DNA of 64,000 nt from Lysobacter sp. K5869 (GCF_018847975.1 NZ_CP072597.1:3945001-4009000), one strand, 5' to 3'; shown: positions 1 to 8,753, numbered from the stretch's first letter. Numbers and translations: made by a program. The notes: generated from the letters alone by a model not told the origin.

Positions 1-553
1 GATCGAGCACGAACAGGCCCGCGCTGCTGGCGATCCACAATTCGCCGCCGGGCATCTCGAACAGGGTGTTGATCTGGCAGGTGCCGCCGCAGACCGGCAC
101 GGGCCGGAACCGGCCGTGCGCGTACACGCTGAGCCCGGCGTCCTGGGTTCCGATCCACAGGCGCCGTTGCCGATCCTCCAGCAGGGCCGAGATCCGGTCG
201 CTGACCGGACCGGCCTGCGCGCTCGAACGCGCGCCGCGCGCATCCAGCGCGGGCCGGTTGCGGAAGGTGGTGAAGGTCAGCCCATCGAACCGCGCCAGCC
301 CGCCGAACGTGCCGATCCACAGATAGCCGTCGCGGGTCTGGACGATCGCGTTCACGCCCGACGGCGGCAATCCGTCGTCGGTGCCGTAGGCGTGCACGCC
401 GACCCGGTAGTCCGGATGCCGCAGCGGCGCCGAGGCCGAGACGGCGTGGCTCAAGACCAACCCGGCGAGGAGGCCGAGCGCCGCCCGCAGCCAGCCCGCG
501 AATCCTTTCACTTGGTTGCCGTCGCGGCGGACGCCGGTGCGCGAGCGCTTCAC
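1..553 (-). CDS. Two-component propeller-type sensor protein, partial (3' end outside window)
   Basis: The gene starts at a GTG that overlaps the stop of the upstream response regulator (GTGA), so the two are probably translationally coupled. About 184 residues are visible. A basic N-terminus leads into a hydrophobic segment near residues 19-40 (LLAGLVLSHAVSA), read as a signal peptide or anchor. After it come copies of the two-component regulator propeller repeat, with the phrases DGYLWIGTFGGLARFDG and RRLWIGTQDAGLSVY and a third copy ending in GLFVLD at the window edge. Proteins of this type usually have many such repeats forming a periplasmic sensor, then a transmembrane helix and a histidine kinase or other output module. 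That output part is not visible here. Pairing with the adjacent response regulator makes a hybrid or classical sensor kinase the likeliest reading. Whether it controls the polyketide genes is inference from position. Confidence 0.8.
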   Translation of the reverse strand, partial: MKRSRTGVRRDGNQVKGFAGWLRAALGLLAGLVLSHAVSASAPLRHPDYRVGVHAYGTDDGLPPSGVNAIVQTRDGYLWIGTFGGLARFDGLTFTTFRNRPALDARGARSSAQAGPVSDRISALLEDRQRRLWIGTQDAGLSVYAHGRFRPVPVCGGTCQINTLFEMPGGELWIASSAGLFVLD

Positions 554-1266
554 CAATTGAGGACATACCCGATGCCGCGCACCGAACGCAGCGGCAGTTC
601 TTCCTCGGTGGACTGCTGGCATTTCTTGCGCAAGCGGTGGACCAGCATTTCCAGCCGGTGCGGATCGAAGTCGTAGGCGTTGCGGACCAGCTTGGCGATC
701 AAGGTCTCGCGCTGTACCGGAACGCCGGGCGTCGCCGCCAGCACGGCCATCACCTGGCGCTCGGCCAAGCTCATTTCGACCTCGCGTCCGCGCGGGGTCA
801 GGATGCTCCATCCGCGCTCGTCCAGGCGCCACTTCATCCGCGGCGGCGCGGGCTCGGTGTCGTTGACGACCCAGCGCGAGAGATTGCGCAAGGTCGCCAC
901 GACCTCTTCCATGTCGGCCGGCTTGGGCAGATAGGCGTCCGCGCCCGCGCGCAGGCCGCGCATCCGGTCTTCGCTGGAGGCGTATCCGGTCAGCATCACG
1001 ATGCCCACGCGCGGCGACAGCCGGCGCAAATGGCTTGCGATGCTGAAACCGTCCTCGTCGGGCAGATGGATGTCCAGCAACACCAGATCGTAGGCTTGGA
1101 GCGTCATCGCCCGGTACAGATCGAGCGCCCGGGGCATGCCGACCGCGGCGAATCCCGACTGGTTGAGCACCGGCAAAAGCACTTCTTCTCGGAAGACGCT
1201 GTCGTCTTCCACGACCGCCAACGTGGGCGGGCGACCGGTTTCTCCCCGCGCGCGAGCGTCGGTCAT
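550..1266 (-). CDS. OmpR/PhoB-type response regulator
   Basis: This 238-residue protein has a receiver domain (residues about 14-130) and a winged-helix DNA-binding domain (about 150-238). The receiver shows the acidic pair DD at 21-22, the phosphoacceptor Asp65 in LLDIHLPDEDG, Thr93 in MLTGY and Lys115 in YLPKPAD. The C-terminus ends in the family phrase RSVRGIGYVL. I chose the ATG at 1266 because the sequence upstream of it carries AGGGGA at good spacing and the receiver begins shortly after it. The frame is open further upstream but codes nothing recognisable. The stop overlaps the start of the propeller sensor, giving a two-gene operon. The gene lies downstream of the biosynthetic cluster in the same orientation, but a 445-base gap with an inverted repeat separates it from the P450, so it probably has its own promoter. 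It may regulate the cluster or be a neighbouring housekeeping system. Confidence 0.9.
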   Translation of the reverse strand: MTDARARGETGRPPTLAVVEDDSVFREEVLLPVLNQSGFAAVGMPRALDLYRAMTLQAYDLVLLDIHLPDEDGFSIASHLRRLSPRVGIVMLTGYASSEDRMRGLRAGADAYLPKPADMEEVVATLRNLSRWVVNDTEPAPPRMKWRLDERGWSILTPRGREVEMSLAERQVMAVLAATPGVPVQRETLIAKLVRNAYDFDPHRLEMLVHRLRKKCQQSTEEELPLRSVRGIGYVLNW

Positions 1267-1313
1267 AACGTCCCCTGCAACTAACCAACGGCCCCAACGA
1301 CAGCAAAAGTATA

Positions 1314-1345
1314 CGTTCCGTACGGCACCGAAACTGTACGGAATG
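1314..1345. promoter_or_regulatory. Inverted repeat upstream of response regulator
   Basis: The arms cgttccgtac (1314-1323) and gtacggaatg (1336-1345) match as an inverted repeat at 9 of 10 positions, with a 12-base spacer. Each arm also contains the short palindrome gtac. The repeat lies 48-79 bases upstream of the response-regulator ATG, in a locally AT-richer patch. This fits an operator or promoter region, possibly for autoregulation, but nothing in the sequence identifies the binding protein. Confidence 0.4.
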
Positions 1346-1686
1346 TTTGCGGCGAAGCTGCAAGCAAGTTGGCTTTCGTGACGGTAATCACTACGCTCCG
1401 GGCGTTCGCTCGCGACAGGCGCGAACTGCGGTCGCGCGGTATCGCCGCGGCGGCGAACGCGGCCTTGGCGGATAGCGGCGCGAGCGCGCTTCGGCGCGAT
1501 GGCGGCGGCGACGGGCGCCTCGCGTCCGGCGACGCGGCAAGCCTCGCAGCGCCGGCGCGCCGCTCTCAGGGGACGAGGGCGTGCGGCCGGCGCCGGCTCG
1601 CCGTCGCTGGCGCAAGCCGGCGGCGAGCAGAGGCTCGGCGATTTCAACCGCGTGCGCCCGATGCCGCGGATCGCGCGGCGCTCGCC

Positions 1687-1711
1687 CCGCGCGCTCGGCC
1701 GCGGCGCGCGG
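1687..1711 (-). terminator. GC hairpin just after the P450 stop
   Basis: The arms ccgcgcgc (1687-1694) and gcgcgcgg (1704-1711) pair perfectly over 8 bases with a 9-base loop, directly after the TAA of the P450 gene (1712-1714). No T-run follows in the direction of transcription, so this is at best a weak or factor-assisted terminator. Chance pairing in GC-rich DNA is a real alternative. Confidence 0.25.
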
Positions 1712-2962
1712 TTACACGCTGATCGGCACGTCCGTCGCGCCGCGCAGGTTGATGCGGCCGTTCCAGCGCACCCGGCCGGACAAGGCCAGTTGCGGGAACC
1801 GGTTCACCAGCCGGCTGATCGCCACCCTCCCCTCCAGCCGGGCGAGCGCGGAGCCGAGGCAGTGGTGCGTGCCGACGCTGAACGACACGTGGTGGCGGGC
1901 CTGTTCGCGGTCGATCCGCAGCACGTCGGCGTCCGGACCGAACATCCGCTCGTCCCGGTTGGCCGAGCCGAGGCAGGCGATCATCATCGCGCCGGGCGGG
2001 ATCTCGCGGCCGCCGACCTGATACGGGGCCAGGGTGATCCGGCGGGTCTGGTGGGTGGGACTGTCGTAGCGCAGGAATTCCTCGACGGCGTTGCCGATGA
2101 GGTCCGGGTTCGACCGCAGCAGCGCCAGCTGGTCGGGATGGCGCAACAGCGCGGCGACGCCGTTGCCGATCAGGTTGACGGTCGTATGGTGGCCGGCGAT
2201 GAAGAGCAGCAGGATCTGCGCCACCAGCTCGTCGTTGGAGAGAAAGTCGCCGTTATGGTCCGCCTGGATGAGCGCGGTCAGCAGGTCGTCGGCCGGGTTG
2301 TTGCGCTTCCACGCGATGACCTCGCGCATCATGCCCGACAGCTCGACCTCGGCGTCGACGATGGCCGTCATCACATCGGAATCGGCGACCGGCTCCAGCG
2401 CGATGACCAGCGTCTCGGTCAGTTCGAGCAGCCGCTTGGGATCGGCGATGTCCGGCATGCCGAGCATCGTGGAGATCACCGCGAACGGCAGCGGGAACGC
2501 GAGCGCATCGATCAGGTTGACCGAGCCGGCTTCGGCGATGCGGTCCAGCGACTCGTCGACCAGCTCGGTCACCATCGGTTCCAACGCGGCGATCGAGCGC
2601 GGCGTGAACACCTTGCCCACCAGCGACCGCAACCGGGTGTGGTCCGGCGGGTCGCTGTCCAATAAGGTCACCAGCTTGACGGGCGCGTTGGCGATGAGTT
2701 TCTCGTACTGGTCGCGCATCGGGCCGGCGCCGAGGTTGTTGTCGGCCACGGACAGCCGGGCGTCGCGCAGTAGCGTGGAAACGTCGGCGTGCCGCGACAC
2801 GAACCAGAACCCCATCGGGTGCTCCTGCACCGGGTGGGTGTCGCGCAGCGTGCGGTAGTGCTCGTACGGGTTCTCGTCGAACCCCGGCGAGAACGGGTTG
2901 AACAGTTCCAAGGCCTCTCCGGTTTTCTGGGGCGCCTCGATGTCTTCGGTGGTCACGCTCAT
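1712..2962 (-). CDS. Cytochrome P450 (bacterial class)
   Basis: This 416-residue soluble P450 probably hydroxylates or epoxidises the polyketide, with electrons from a ferredoxin system encoded elsewhere. The I-helix oxygen-activation motif is seen as LFIAGHHTT, the K-helix ExxR as EEFLR, and the haem loop as FSVGTHHCLG with the thiolate Cys near residue 368. Length is normal for the family. I chose the ATG at 2962 because GGGAG lies a suitable distance upstream. An in-frame ATG nine codons earlier (2989) has no ribosome-binding site. The gene is the last of the tailoring/export run RND - LolA-like - GMC - START - P450. A 213-base gap without recognisable features separates it from the START gene. 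No ferredoxin or reductase gene is seen in the window. The exact substrate cannot be told from sequence. Confidence 0.93.
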   Translation of the reverse strand: MSVTTEDIEAPQKTGEALELFNPFSPGFDENPYEHYRTLRDTHPVQEHPMGFWFVSRHADVSTLLRDARLSVADNNLGAGPMRDQYEKLIANAPVKLVTLLDSDPPDHTRLRSLVGKVFTPRSIAALEPMVTELVDESLDRIAEAGSVNLIDALAFPLPFAVISTMLGMPDIADPKRLLELTETLVIALEPVADSDVMTAIVDAEVELSGMMREVIAWKRNNPADDLLTALIQADHNGDFLSNDELVAQILLLFIAGHHTTVNLIGNGVAALLRHPDQLALLRSNPDLIGNAVEEFLRYDSPTHQTRRITLAPYQVGGREIPPGAMMIACLGSANRDERMFGPDADVLRIDREQARHHVSFSVGTHHCLGSALARLEGRVAISRLVNRFPQLALSGRVRWNGRINLRGATDVPISV

Positions 2963-3175
2963 AGTCTGGTGTCTCCCACTCTCGGTCATGATTGGGTTCG
3001 GTTCGCATCGAACCTGTTCGCAAGAAAACTAGCCGCGAGGTTTCGGCGTTCTTACGGGCGGACGGCCCGTGCGAGCCGATGGGACGCCGGAGGTTCGAGT
3101 GTCCAGCAGGCGTCCCACCCCAACGCGTCGATCGGCGGTGGCGGGCCGCGCGCCGAGTCGCCCGCGACGATTCGG

Positions 3176-3946
3176 TCAGCGGATGTCCTCGAGGTCGACG
3201 AGGTCCACCTTGGCGTGGACGTACTTGTCTTCCAGCAAGCTCGACCGCAGCGTGGTCGCAAAGAACTTATGGCTGTCGTCGACGAGCGTCAGGTTCAACA
3301 GGGGATACGGCAAGAAGCCGACATCCGAGAAACCGACATCCTGGATCAGCGCGACTTCGATCTTGCCGCTGGGCAGCGGCTTGTAGGTCCACTGGTTGTG
3401 GATGCGTTCCAAGCGAACCACGCCGGGCGTATGCGGCAAGCTGTTGGGCATGCCCACCACATCGAGCGTCACCGTCTTGGTCGCTTTGTCCTGATGGAAG
3501 ATCGTCGAGATCAACAGTTCCCGATCGTCGAACGGCCCGGGCACTTCCACGCGCCACAGATCGCGGTCGTAGCCCCGTTGCGGGTTGAAGTCCATGATCC
3601 GCTTGAAGTCCTTGCAGCCGGGAATCCATTCCTTGCACACCTGCAGGTTGTCGCCGACGCCGATGTGCTGCGAGACCAGCTGGTTCAGCGTGTAGTCGCC
3701 TTCCATCACCGTGCGCATCTTCAGCATCGCGTCGCCCGGCGCCTTCATCACATAGACCTTGATGCCGTCCTCGTCCTTGGCCAGCTTCCATTGGGCCGAG
3801 CCGCAGGCCAGCCAGGTGAAATGCGCGACGATCACCGCCATCACGAACAGGCTGAAAGCGAAATAGATTCTTTTCCAGAGCGGATCCTTGACCTTCTTGG
3901 CAACGGTGGCCTTGTCCTTGGCCGCGGTATTCGATGCTTCGTTCAT
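3176..3946 (-). CDS. Membrane-anchored START/SRPBCC lipid-binding-type protein
   Basis: The protein has 256 residues: a Lys-rich cytoplasmic N-terminus, one transmembrane helix at about 27-47, then a domain of about 200 residues that reads as a START-like (SRPBCC) fold. Supporting phrases are WKLAKDEDGIKVYVMKAPG near the domain start, the LWRVEVPGPFDDRELL region, and the C-terminal part in which two strands lead into a long helix. START domains hold a lipid or another hydrophobic ligand in a cavity. With the helix at the N-terminus the domain should face the periplasm. It sits between the GMC oxidoreductase (66 bases upstream) and the P450. It could shuttle or sense a hydrophobic intermediate on its way to the RND pump, or act as a cyclase-like or resistance factor. 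The fold assignment is from sequence pattern only, and the function is inference. Confidence 0.7.
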   Translation of the reverse strand: MNEASNTAAKDKATVAKKVKDPLWKRIYFAFSLFVMAVIVAHFTWLACGSAQWKLAKDEDGIKVYVMKAPGDAMLKMRTVMEGDYTLNQLVSQHIGVGDNLQVCKEWIPGCKDFKRIMDFNPQRGYDRDLWRVEVPGPFDDRELLISTIFHQDKATKTVTLDVVGMPNSLPHTPGVVRLERIHNQWTYKPLPSGKIEVALIQDVGFSDVGFLPYPLLNLTLVDDSHKFFATTLRSSLLEDKYVHAKVDLVDLEDIR

Positions 3947-4012
3947 GCTGTCTCCCTGATGTCGCGATGGATTAGGTGATGGAACACAAGCGCCGCTCGC
4001 GAGGCGCGGCGG

Positions 4013-5308
4013 TCAGGCCGGAACCGCTTCGGCTTCGGCGGGCGCGCGATGGGTTTGAGTGAGAAGGTCGGCGAGATACTTCGCCAGGCACAGCAGGGTC
4101 AGCGTCGGCGCGACCCGTCCGTTCTCCGGGATCAGCGAGCCGTCGCAGACGTAGAGATCGCGCACGCTGGTTTCGAGTCGCGTATCGACGTCGCTGCCTA
4201 CCCGCAGCGTGCCGAGCGCGCCGCCGGAGAACATCGGCGCCTTGAAGATGTCGCGGGCGCCGGCGCGTTCGAGGATCGCGCGCGCCGCCTGCTCGCCGCG
4301 CGCGAGCTTGTCGAACACCGCGGCATCGAGCGTCTTGTTGTAGCGGCCGTCGGCGGAGAGCCCGCCGCCGACTTCGTCGTGGGCCATCACCGTGACGCCG
4401 ATGCTCTCGGGATAGGCGAACATGCGCGAAATCTGCATGTACTGCAGCATGAACATGCGGAACGGCAGCTTGTGCACGTTCGCGTCCTTCAGCGCGATGC
4501 CCTCTTCCAGCGTGGTTTCCATCGTGCCGCAGAAACTGTCGACGCCGCGAAGGCCCGGGACGCGCCCGAACAGGGTAACGGCCGGATCGATGTAGTAGCC
4601 GCCGGCGGCGACATGGTCCAGCCCGCTGCCGCGCAGCAGCACCGGCGTCGCCAGCGAGCCCGCGCAGACCACGACCCGCTCCGCGCGGAACTGCACCGCT
4701 TCTTTCTTGATCCGGCATTCCACGCCGACCGCGCGCCCGTTCTCGATCAGCACCCGTTCGGTGAGCGCCTGGCACTTCAGCACCGCGCCCAGGCGCACGG
4801 CTTCGTCGACGAAGGTCAGCGCCTTCCACTTGGCCTCGTACGAGTAAACGCCGCTGCACTTGGACTGGTCGATCAGCATCAGCTTCTTCTTCCAGTCGTA
4901 ACCCAGCGCGAGGGCGGCTTCGCGCACCTTGTGCGCCTGCGGGCTCATGAGCTCGTCGGCCATCTCGGCGAGCGGGACCTGCAGGCGCATCGCATCGTAG
5001 GCGGGCTGCAGGTCGATGCCGAGCGCGCGATAGGCGGCGATCGGCGGTTCGTCCATGACCGCCATGAACATCGCGCTCGATCCGCCCGCGGCGTACACCC
5101 GGGCGTCCTTGAGCTTGTCGGCCACGGGGACCTCGTTGAACATCGACCCGAGCGTCCAGAGCGTCTCCTTGAGCGGGATATACGGCCCGCGCTCCAGGAT
5201 CAGCACCTTCTGCCCGCTACGGCTGAGTTCGCGCGCGATCACGGCGCCGGCGGTGCCGGAGCCGACCACGATGCAATCGTAGGTTTCGTTGTCGGTGGAC
5301 ATGCTCAT
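4013..5308 (-). CDS. GMC-family FAD oxidoreductase with altered catalytic residues
   Basis: This 431-residue flavoprotein starts with the FAD dinucleotide-binding motif VVGSGTAGA (residues about 15-23) and the ribose-binding acid in LILERGPY. A second FAD contact, VVCAGSLATPVLLRGSG, lies mid-protein, and the C-terminal GMC half begins near FSGGALGTLRVG. Members normally oxidise alcohols using a catalytic His in HxxGTxRMG and a His/Asn in the closing NPxxTI motif. Here the His position is Gly (GALGTLRVG) and the Asn position is Ala (APTLTLL), so the usual chemistry may be changed. The ATG at 5308 overlaps the stop of the LolA-like gene (ATGA). The open frame continues upstream, but only as an antiphase of that gene. 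At 431 residues it is shorter than most members (500-560). A role in tailoring the polyketide is likely from context. Confidence 0.85.
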   Translation of the reverse strand: MSMSTDNETYDCIVVGSGTAGAVIARELSRSGQKVLILERGPYIPLKETLWTLGSMFNEVPVADKLKDARVYAAGGSSAMFMAVMDEPPIAAYRALGIDLQPAYDAMRLQVPLAEMADELMSPQAHKVREAALALGYDWKKKLMLIDQSKCSGVYSYEAKWKALTFVDEAVRLGAVLKCQALTERVLIENGRAVGVECRIKKEAVQFRAERVVVCAGSLATPVLLRGSGLDHVAAGGYYIDPAVTLFGRVPGLRGVDSFCGTMETTLEEGIALKDANVHKLPFRMFMLQYMQISRMFAYPESIGVTVMAHDEVGGGLSADGRYNKTLDAAVFDKLARGEQAARAILERAGARDIFKAPMFSGGALGTLRVGSDVDTRLETSVRDLYVCDGSLIPENGRVAPTLTLLCLAKYLADLLTQTHRAPAEAEAVPA

Positions 5309-6234
5309 GACTTGTTCGACTCCTGCTGTGCCCCGCCGTTGCCCTGAGTCAGGTACTTGCGGTAGAGCTGTATGTGACGCTCGCGAAAAGCGAAATCGGT
5401 CAGCGAGCGCTGGCTGAGGAACTCTTCGTCGATGTCGACGTTGAGCGCGACATCGGTGTGCTCCCAATTGGTGATGCGGCGCTTGGTGAGGTTGTTCATC
5501 ACGGCCTTCGTGACCAGCCAAACCTTGCCGAACTGCTTAACTTCCATCGCCGAGTACTGCTTGTATTGCCTGCCGCTGCGGTCGTAGAGGTCCTCTTTCA
5601 GCGCGATGAAACGCTCCTTGTCGATATAGGAGACGATGCGGCCGTAGTAGGAGCGCTTGAGGCGGCTCTGGGTCGGGGTCAGCTCGATCTTCCAGACCGG
5701 GCGGTCGCGGAAGGTGTCCTCGCCCAGCAGCTTGTAGGTGTAATCTCGGACCTTTCTGACGTCCGCGTCCTCGGCCGAGACCTCCGAACCGAACAAGGCG
5801 CCGCTCTCGCTGCTGTCGGCGACCGACACGATGCGCTTGACCTTGCTCAACACCGGCAGATAGACCCAGAAGTCGGACGCCTTGTCCGCGGGGTAGCCCC
5901 AGGACAGCGTCGCCGTGTTCTTGTCGCTGATCGGTTGGATGATGACGTCGAGCGCCTTGAATTCCAGATCGCGCTCTCCCGGCGCGCCCGGCGTGGTGCG
6001 CGTCCTGCTGAACGACTCGACGACCACGACGCGCGGCTTCTCGGCGCAGGACAGCTTTCCGCCGCCGACCTGGTAACGGCAGGTCGAATACTTCAACTGG
6101 CGGGCCGAGGACGAAAAGCTGTGATTCGTCGCATCGTCCACCTTGATCATGATCTCCCGGGCATCCTGCGCGAGGGATGCCGTCGGCGCGGCCAGGAACA
6201 GCGCCGCGAGCAAAATACGGCTGGCGGTATTCAT
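5305..6234 (-). CDS. Periplasmic outer-membrane lipoprotein-sorting (LolA-like) protein
   Basis: This 309-residue protein begins with a clear signal peptide (MNTASRILLAALFLAAPTAS, cleavage after LAQ or nearby). The mature part has the features of the LolA-like outer membrane lipoprotein-sorting family: aromatic-rich beta strands such as FWVYLPVLSKVKRI, a central YTYKLLGEDTFRDRPVWKIEL and KRRITNWEHTDVALNVDIDEEF near the end. Family members are often encoded beside MMPL-type RND permeases, as here. The ATG overlaps the RND stop and the stop overlaps the GMC start (ATGA both times), so the three genes form one translational unit. The likely role is a periplasmic hydrophobic-cargo carrier working with the RND pump and the outer-membrane barrel encoded at 14403-15980. 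Direct cargo is unknown. Confidence 0.82.
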   Translation of the reverse strand: MNTASRILLAALFLAAPTASLAQDAREIMIKVDDATNHSFSSSARQLKYSTCRYQVGGGKLSCAEKPRVVVVESFSRTRTTPGAPGERDLEFKALDVIIQPISDKNTATLSWGYPADKASDFWVYLPVLSKVKRIVSVADSSESGALFGSEVSAEDADVRKVRDYTYKLLGEDTFRDRPVWKIELTPTQSRLKRSYYGRIVSYIDKERFIALKEDLYDRSGRQYKQYSAMEVKQFGKVWLVTKAVMNNLTKRRITNWEHTDVALNVDIDEEFLSQRSLTDFAFRERHIQLYRKYLTQGNGGAQQESNKS

Positions 6235-8753
6235 TCAACGGTCTCCTTTTTGAACTTCGGTTTGAATGCCAACAACAAGGCAGGCAGCAGGAACAGGTCG
6301 TTGAGCAGGCCGATGAAGATCGCGAGCGCGCCGAACTTGCCCATGTTGGACGTGCCCGCCGCCGAGGCGACTGCCATGATTCCGAAGCCCAGGCCCAGGA
6401 TCAGCGCGGTGAACACCACGCCCGGGCCGGCTTCGCTGATGGTTTCCCGCAACGCGGCGTTGACGTCGCCGTTCTTGGCTAGCTTCTGCTGGTAGTGCGA
6501 AATGAAGTGCACGGTGTCGTCGATCGAGATGCCGATGATGATTGGCGCGAGCATCATGGTGAAGAAATCCAGCGGGATTCCCGAGATGCCGAGCAAGCCC
6601 AGCGCGAGCAGCGCGGGGATCAGGTTGGGAATCAGCGCGATCAGTCCGACCTTGAACGAACCGAACACCAGCAGCAGGATCACGCTCACCACCACCAGGG
6701 CGATGCCGAAGGTGATGGCCTCGTTCTCGGTGATGTACTGGGCCGCCTGCATCGCCAGGGCGAAGACGCCGGTGATGGATACCTCGGCCTTGGGGTACTT
6801 CGTCTTCAGCTTCGCCATCATCTCGTCGATGTCGGCGCGCATTTGCTCGAAGACCGCTTGGTATTCGTACGATCCGTAGCTGTGCAGCGAGATCTTGATG
6901 TTGGCCTTGCGGTAGTTATCGTCGACCAGACGCTGGCGCTCGCTCGGATTCGCGCTGTTGAACATGAACAGCGTTTGCGCCAGCGTTTCGCGCGTTTCGG
7001 GAATCCGCTCGTACTGCGGCGCGTTGCCGTTGAGTTTGCGGTTGGCGTCCTTCGCCACATCGGCGATGGAGTTGGTCATCACCACGTACTTCTTGTACTT
7101 GGCCTCGAACTTCTTCTGCAGCTCGTCCATCGCCTTCAGAACGTCCGGGTCCTGCAGGGCGAAGTCCTCCTTGAAGTCGAGGTACAGCACCATCGCGTAG
7201 GCGCCCATCATGTGCTCGTCGGCGACTTTCACGCTCTGGGTGAAGGTCGAGTCCTTCGGGTACTGGTCCAGAATCTGCGAGTCGATCTTGACCTGGGTCG
7301 CGCCGTAGAGGGACACCGCCAGCATCAGCATGAAGGGAACGATGAACGCGACCGGACGCTTCTCAACGAGCGGAAAGACCTTCTCCAAGGCCGACTTCAA
7401 ATGCGGAAGCACATCCAGAAACCGCTTTTTCTCCGGCGTGGCGACGACGGTCGCCTTCTTCGAGACCGTCGGCCACAAGTCGATCAGTACCGGCAGCAAG
7501 TAGAAGGTCAGCAGCAGCGCGAACAGGATGCCGAGGGTCGACATGATCGCGAAGCTCTGGATCGGAACCACCGGCGTGATGTTCAGCGCCATGGTGCCGG
7601 TCATGTTGGTGAGACCGGTCAGGAGCAGCGCTACGCCGGCGAACTTATAGGTATGGCGCAGCGCCTCGCGATGGTCGACGCCGGAGGTGCGCTGGTGGGT
7701 GTAGCCGGTCAGCGTGTGCACCGTATCGGCGACGCCGACGGTGAGAATCAACAAGATGGTGAGAATCAAGAAACCGGTGACGGTGAGTCCGAGCAACCCG
7801 GCGGCGCCGAGGGTGAAAACCGTGCTCAGGATGACGATCAGCATCGACCACACCACGGCCGACGCGGAACGGAACAGGAACCACAGCAGCACCACGATGA
7901 TCGCGAACGCGGCCAGATAGAGAATGCCCATCTCTTCGGACATCTTCACATCGTGTTCGGCGGCCGCGGTGTTGCCGACCGCGTAGAAGTCGAACTGCTT
8001 GGCGTACTCGGGCTTACCGAGGATCTTCTTGATCTCCTCGAACAGCTTCAGGTAGTCGGCCTGATCGGTGGGCTTGAACTCGACCGGCTTGTCCCCGTCG
8101 GCCGGGGCAGCCTGCTCGAGCGACAGGACCGTGTCCTCGGTAACGGCCTCCGCGTCGACCGGGACGGTGCCGAAGTCGGTTTCGATGTAAATGCCGCCGT
8201 ACTTGTGATCGCGCGAGAAGAACTGCAGCGGAAGCTGCTTCTCGGATTCGGCGATCGCCTTGATCTGGGCGATGGCTTCGGGCGAGGTGGGCACGGTGTC
8301 GCCGACCAACTGCCTGGAGGCCAGCACGTCGCCGTCGACCGTCAGCACCGGGGCGTTCACCAAGGTGTCGACCTTGACGATGTGTTCCAGCGCGGACTTC
8401 TCGCCTTCCTTGAGCTTGGCGCGGAAGTTGATCAGATCGTTCTGGATGCCGCGCGCGGCTTCCAGCGAAGCCGGCGAGAACACGTCCCCATCCTTCGGCT
8501 TGTAGACGATATAGACGCCGTCTTCGCTGCCGAACTGCGCGTGATAGCGGTTGAACGCGATCAGCGTCGGGTCGTCCTTGCTGAACCACCCCTCGATGGT
8601 CATGTCCATGCGCAGCTTGCCGATGCCGAAGACGCTCGCGGCGAGCAAGGCGAGGAACACGATGCCGACCAGCAGGCGTCTCTTGCGCAACGCATCCGGT
8701 ACGTTTTCGAAGTGCTCGGACAATCGGTTTACGAGTCGATCTCTAACGGACAT
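6231..8753 (-). CDS. MMPL/patched-type RND efflux permease
   Basis: This 840-residue inner-membrane transporter shows the twofold RND pattern: a transmembrane helix at about 28-46, a large periplasmic loop, a bundle of five helices from about 285 to 430, then a second helix, a second loop and a second bundle near the C-terminus. The paired proton-relay motifs lie in the helices: TVGVADTVHTLTGY in the first half and GISIDDTVHFISHY in the second. These are typical of MMPL and hopanoid-type exporters that move lipid-like substrates, not of AcrB-type drug pumps. AGGA lies about nine bases before the ATG. A 134-base gap separates it from the terminal PKS gene, and the LolA-like gene overlaps its stop. 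It is probably the export and self-protection pump for the polyketide. Confidence 0.92.
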   Translation of the reverse strand: MSVRDRLVNRLSEHFENVPDALRKRRLLVGIVFLALLAASVFGIGKLRMDMTIEGWFSKDDPTLIAFNRYHAQFGSEDGVYIVYKPKDGDVFSPASLEAARGIQNDLINFRAKLKEGEKSALEHIVKVDTLVNAPVLTVDGDVLASRQLVGDTVPTSPEAIAQIKAIAESEKQLPLQFFSRDHKYGGIYIETDFGTVPVDAEAVTEDTVLSLEQAAPADGDKPVEFKPTDQADYLKLFEEIKKILGKPEYAKQFDFYAVGNTAAAEHDVKMSEEMGILYLAAFAIIVVLLWFLFRSASAVVWSMLIVILSTVFTLGAAGLLGLTVTGFLILTILLILTVGVADTVHTLTGYTHQRTSGVDHREALRHTYKFAGVALLLTGLTNMTGTMALNITPVVPIQSFAIMSTLGILFALLLTFYLLPVLIDLWPTVSKKATVVATPEKKRFLDVLPHLKSALEKVFPLVEKRPVAFIVPFMLMLAVSLYGATQVKIDSQILDQYPKDSTFTQSVKVADEHMMGAYAMVLYLDFKEDFALQDPDVLKAMDELQKKFEAKYKKYVVMTNSIADVAKDANRKLNGNAPQYERIPETRETLAQTLFMFNSANPSERQRLVDDNYRKANIKISLHSYGSYEYQAVFEQMRADIDEMMAKLKTKYPKAEVSITGVFALAMQAAQYITENEAITFGIALVVVSVILLLVFGSFKVGLIALIPNLIPALLALGLLGISGIPLDFFTMMLAPIIIGISIDDTVHFISHYQQKLAKNGDVNAALRETISEAGPGVVFTALILGLGFGIMAVASAAGTSNMGKFGALAIFIGLLNDLFLLPALLLAFKPKFKKETVE

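Larger units (their letters stand above)
1267..1711. other. Intergenic region between P450 and response regulator
   Basis: This 445-base stretch is the longest gap in the window. It contains the inverted repeat at 1314-1345 and a GC-rich hairpin at 1687-1711. The part from about 1390 to 1690 is extremely GC-rich, with open frames in several phases that give Arg/Ala-rich translations without recognisable motifs. I see no gene there. The region near 1300-1380 is the best place for the promoter of the response-regulator operon. Confidence 0.6.
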
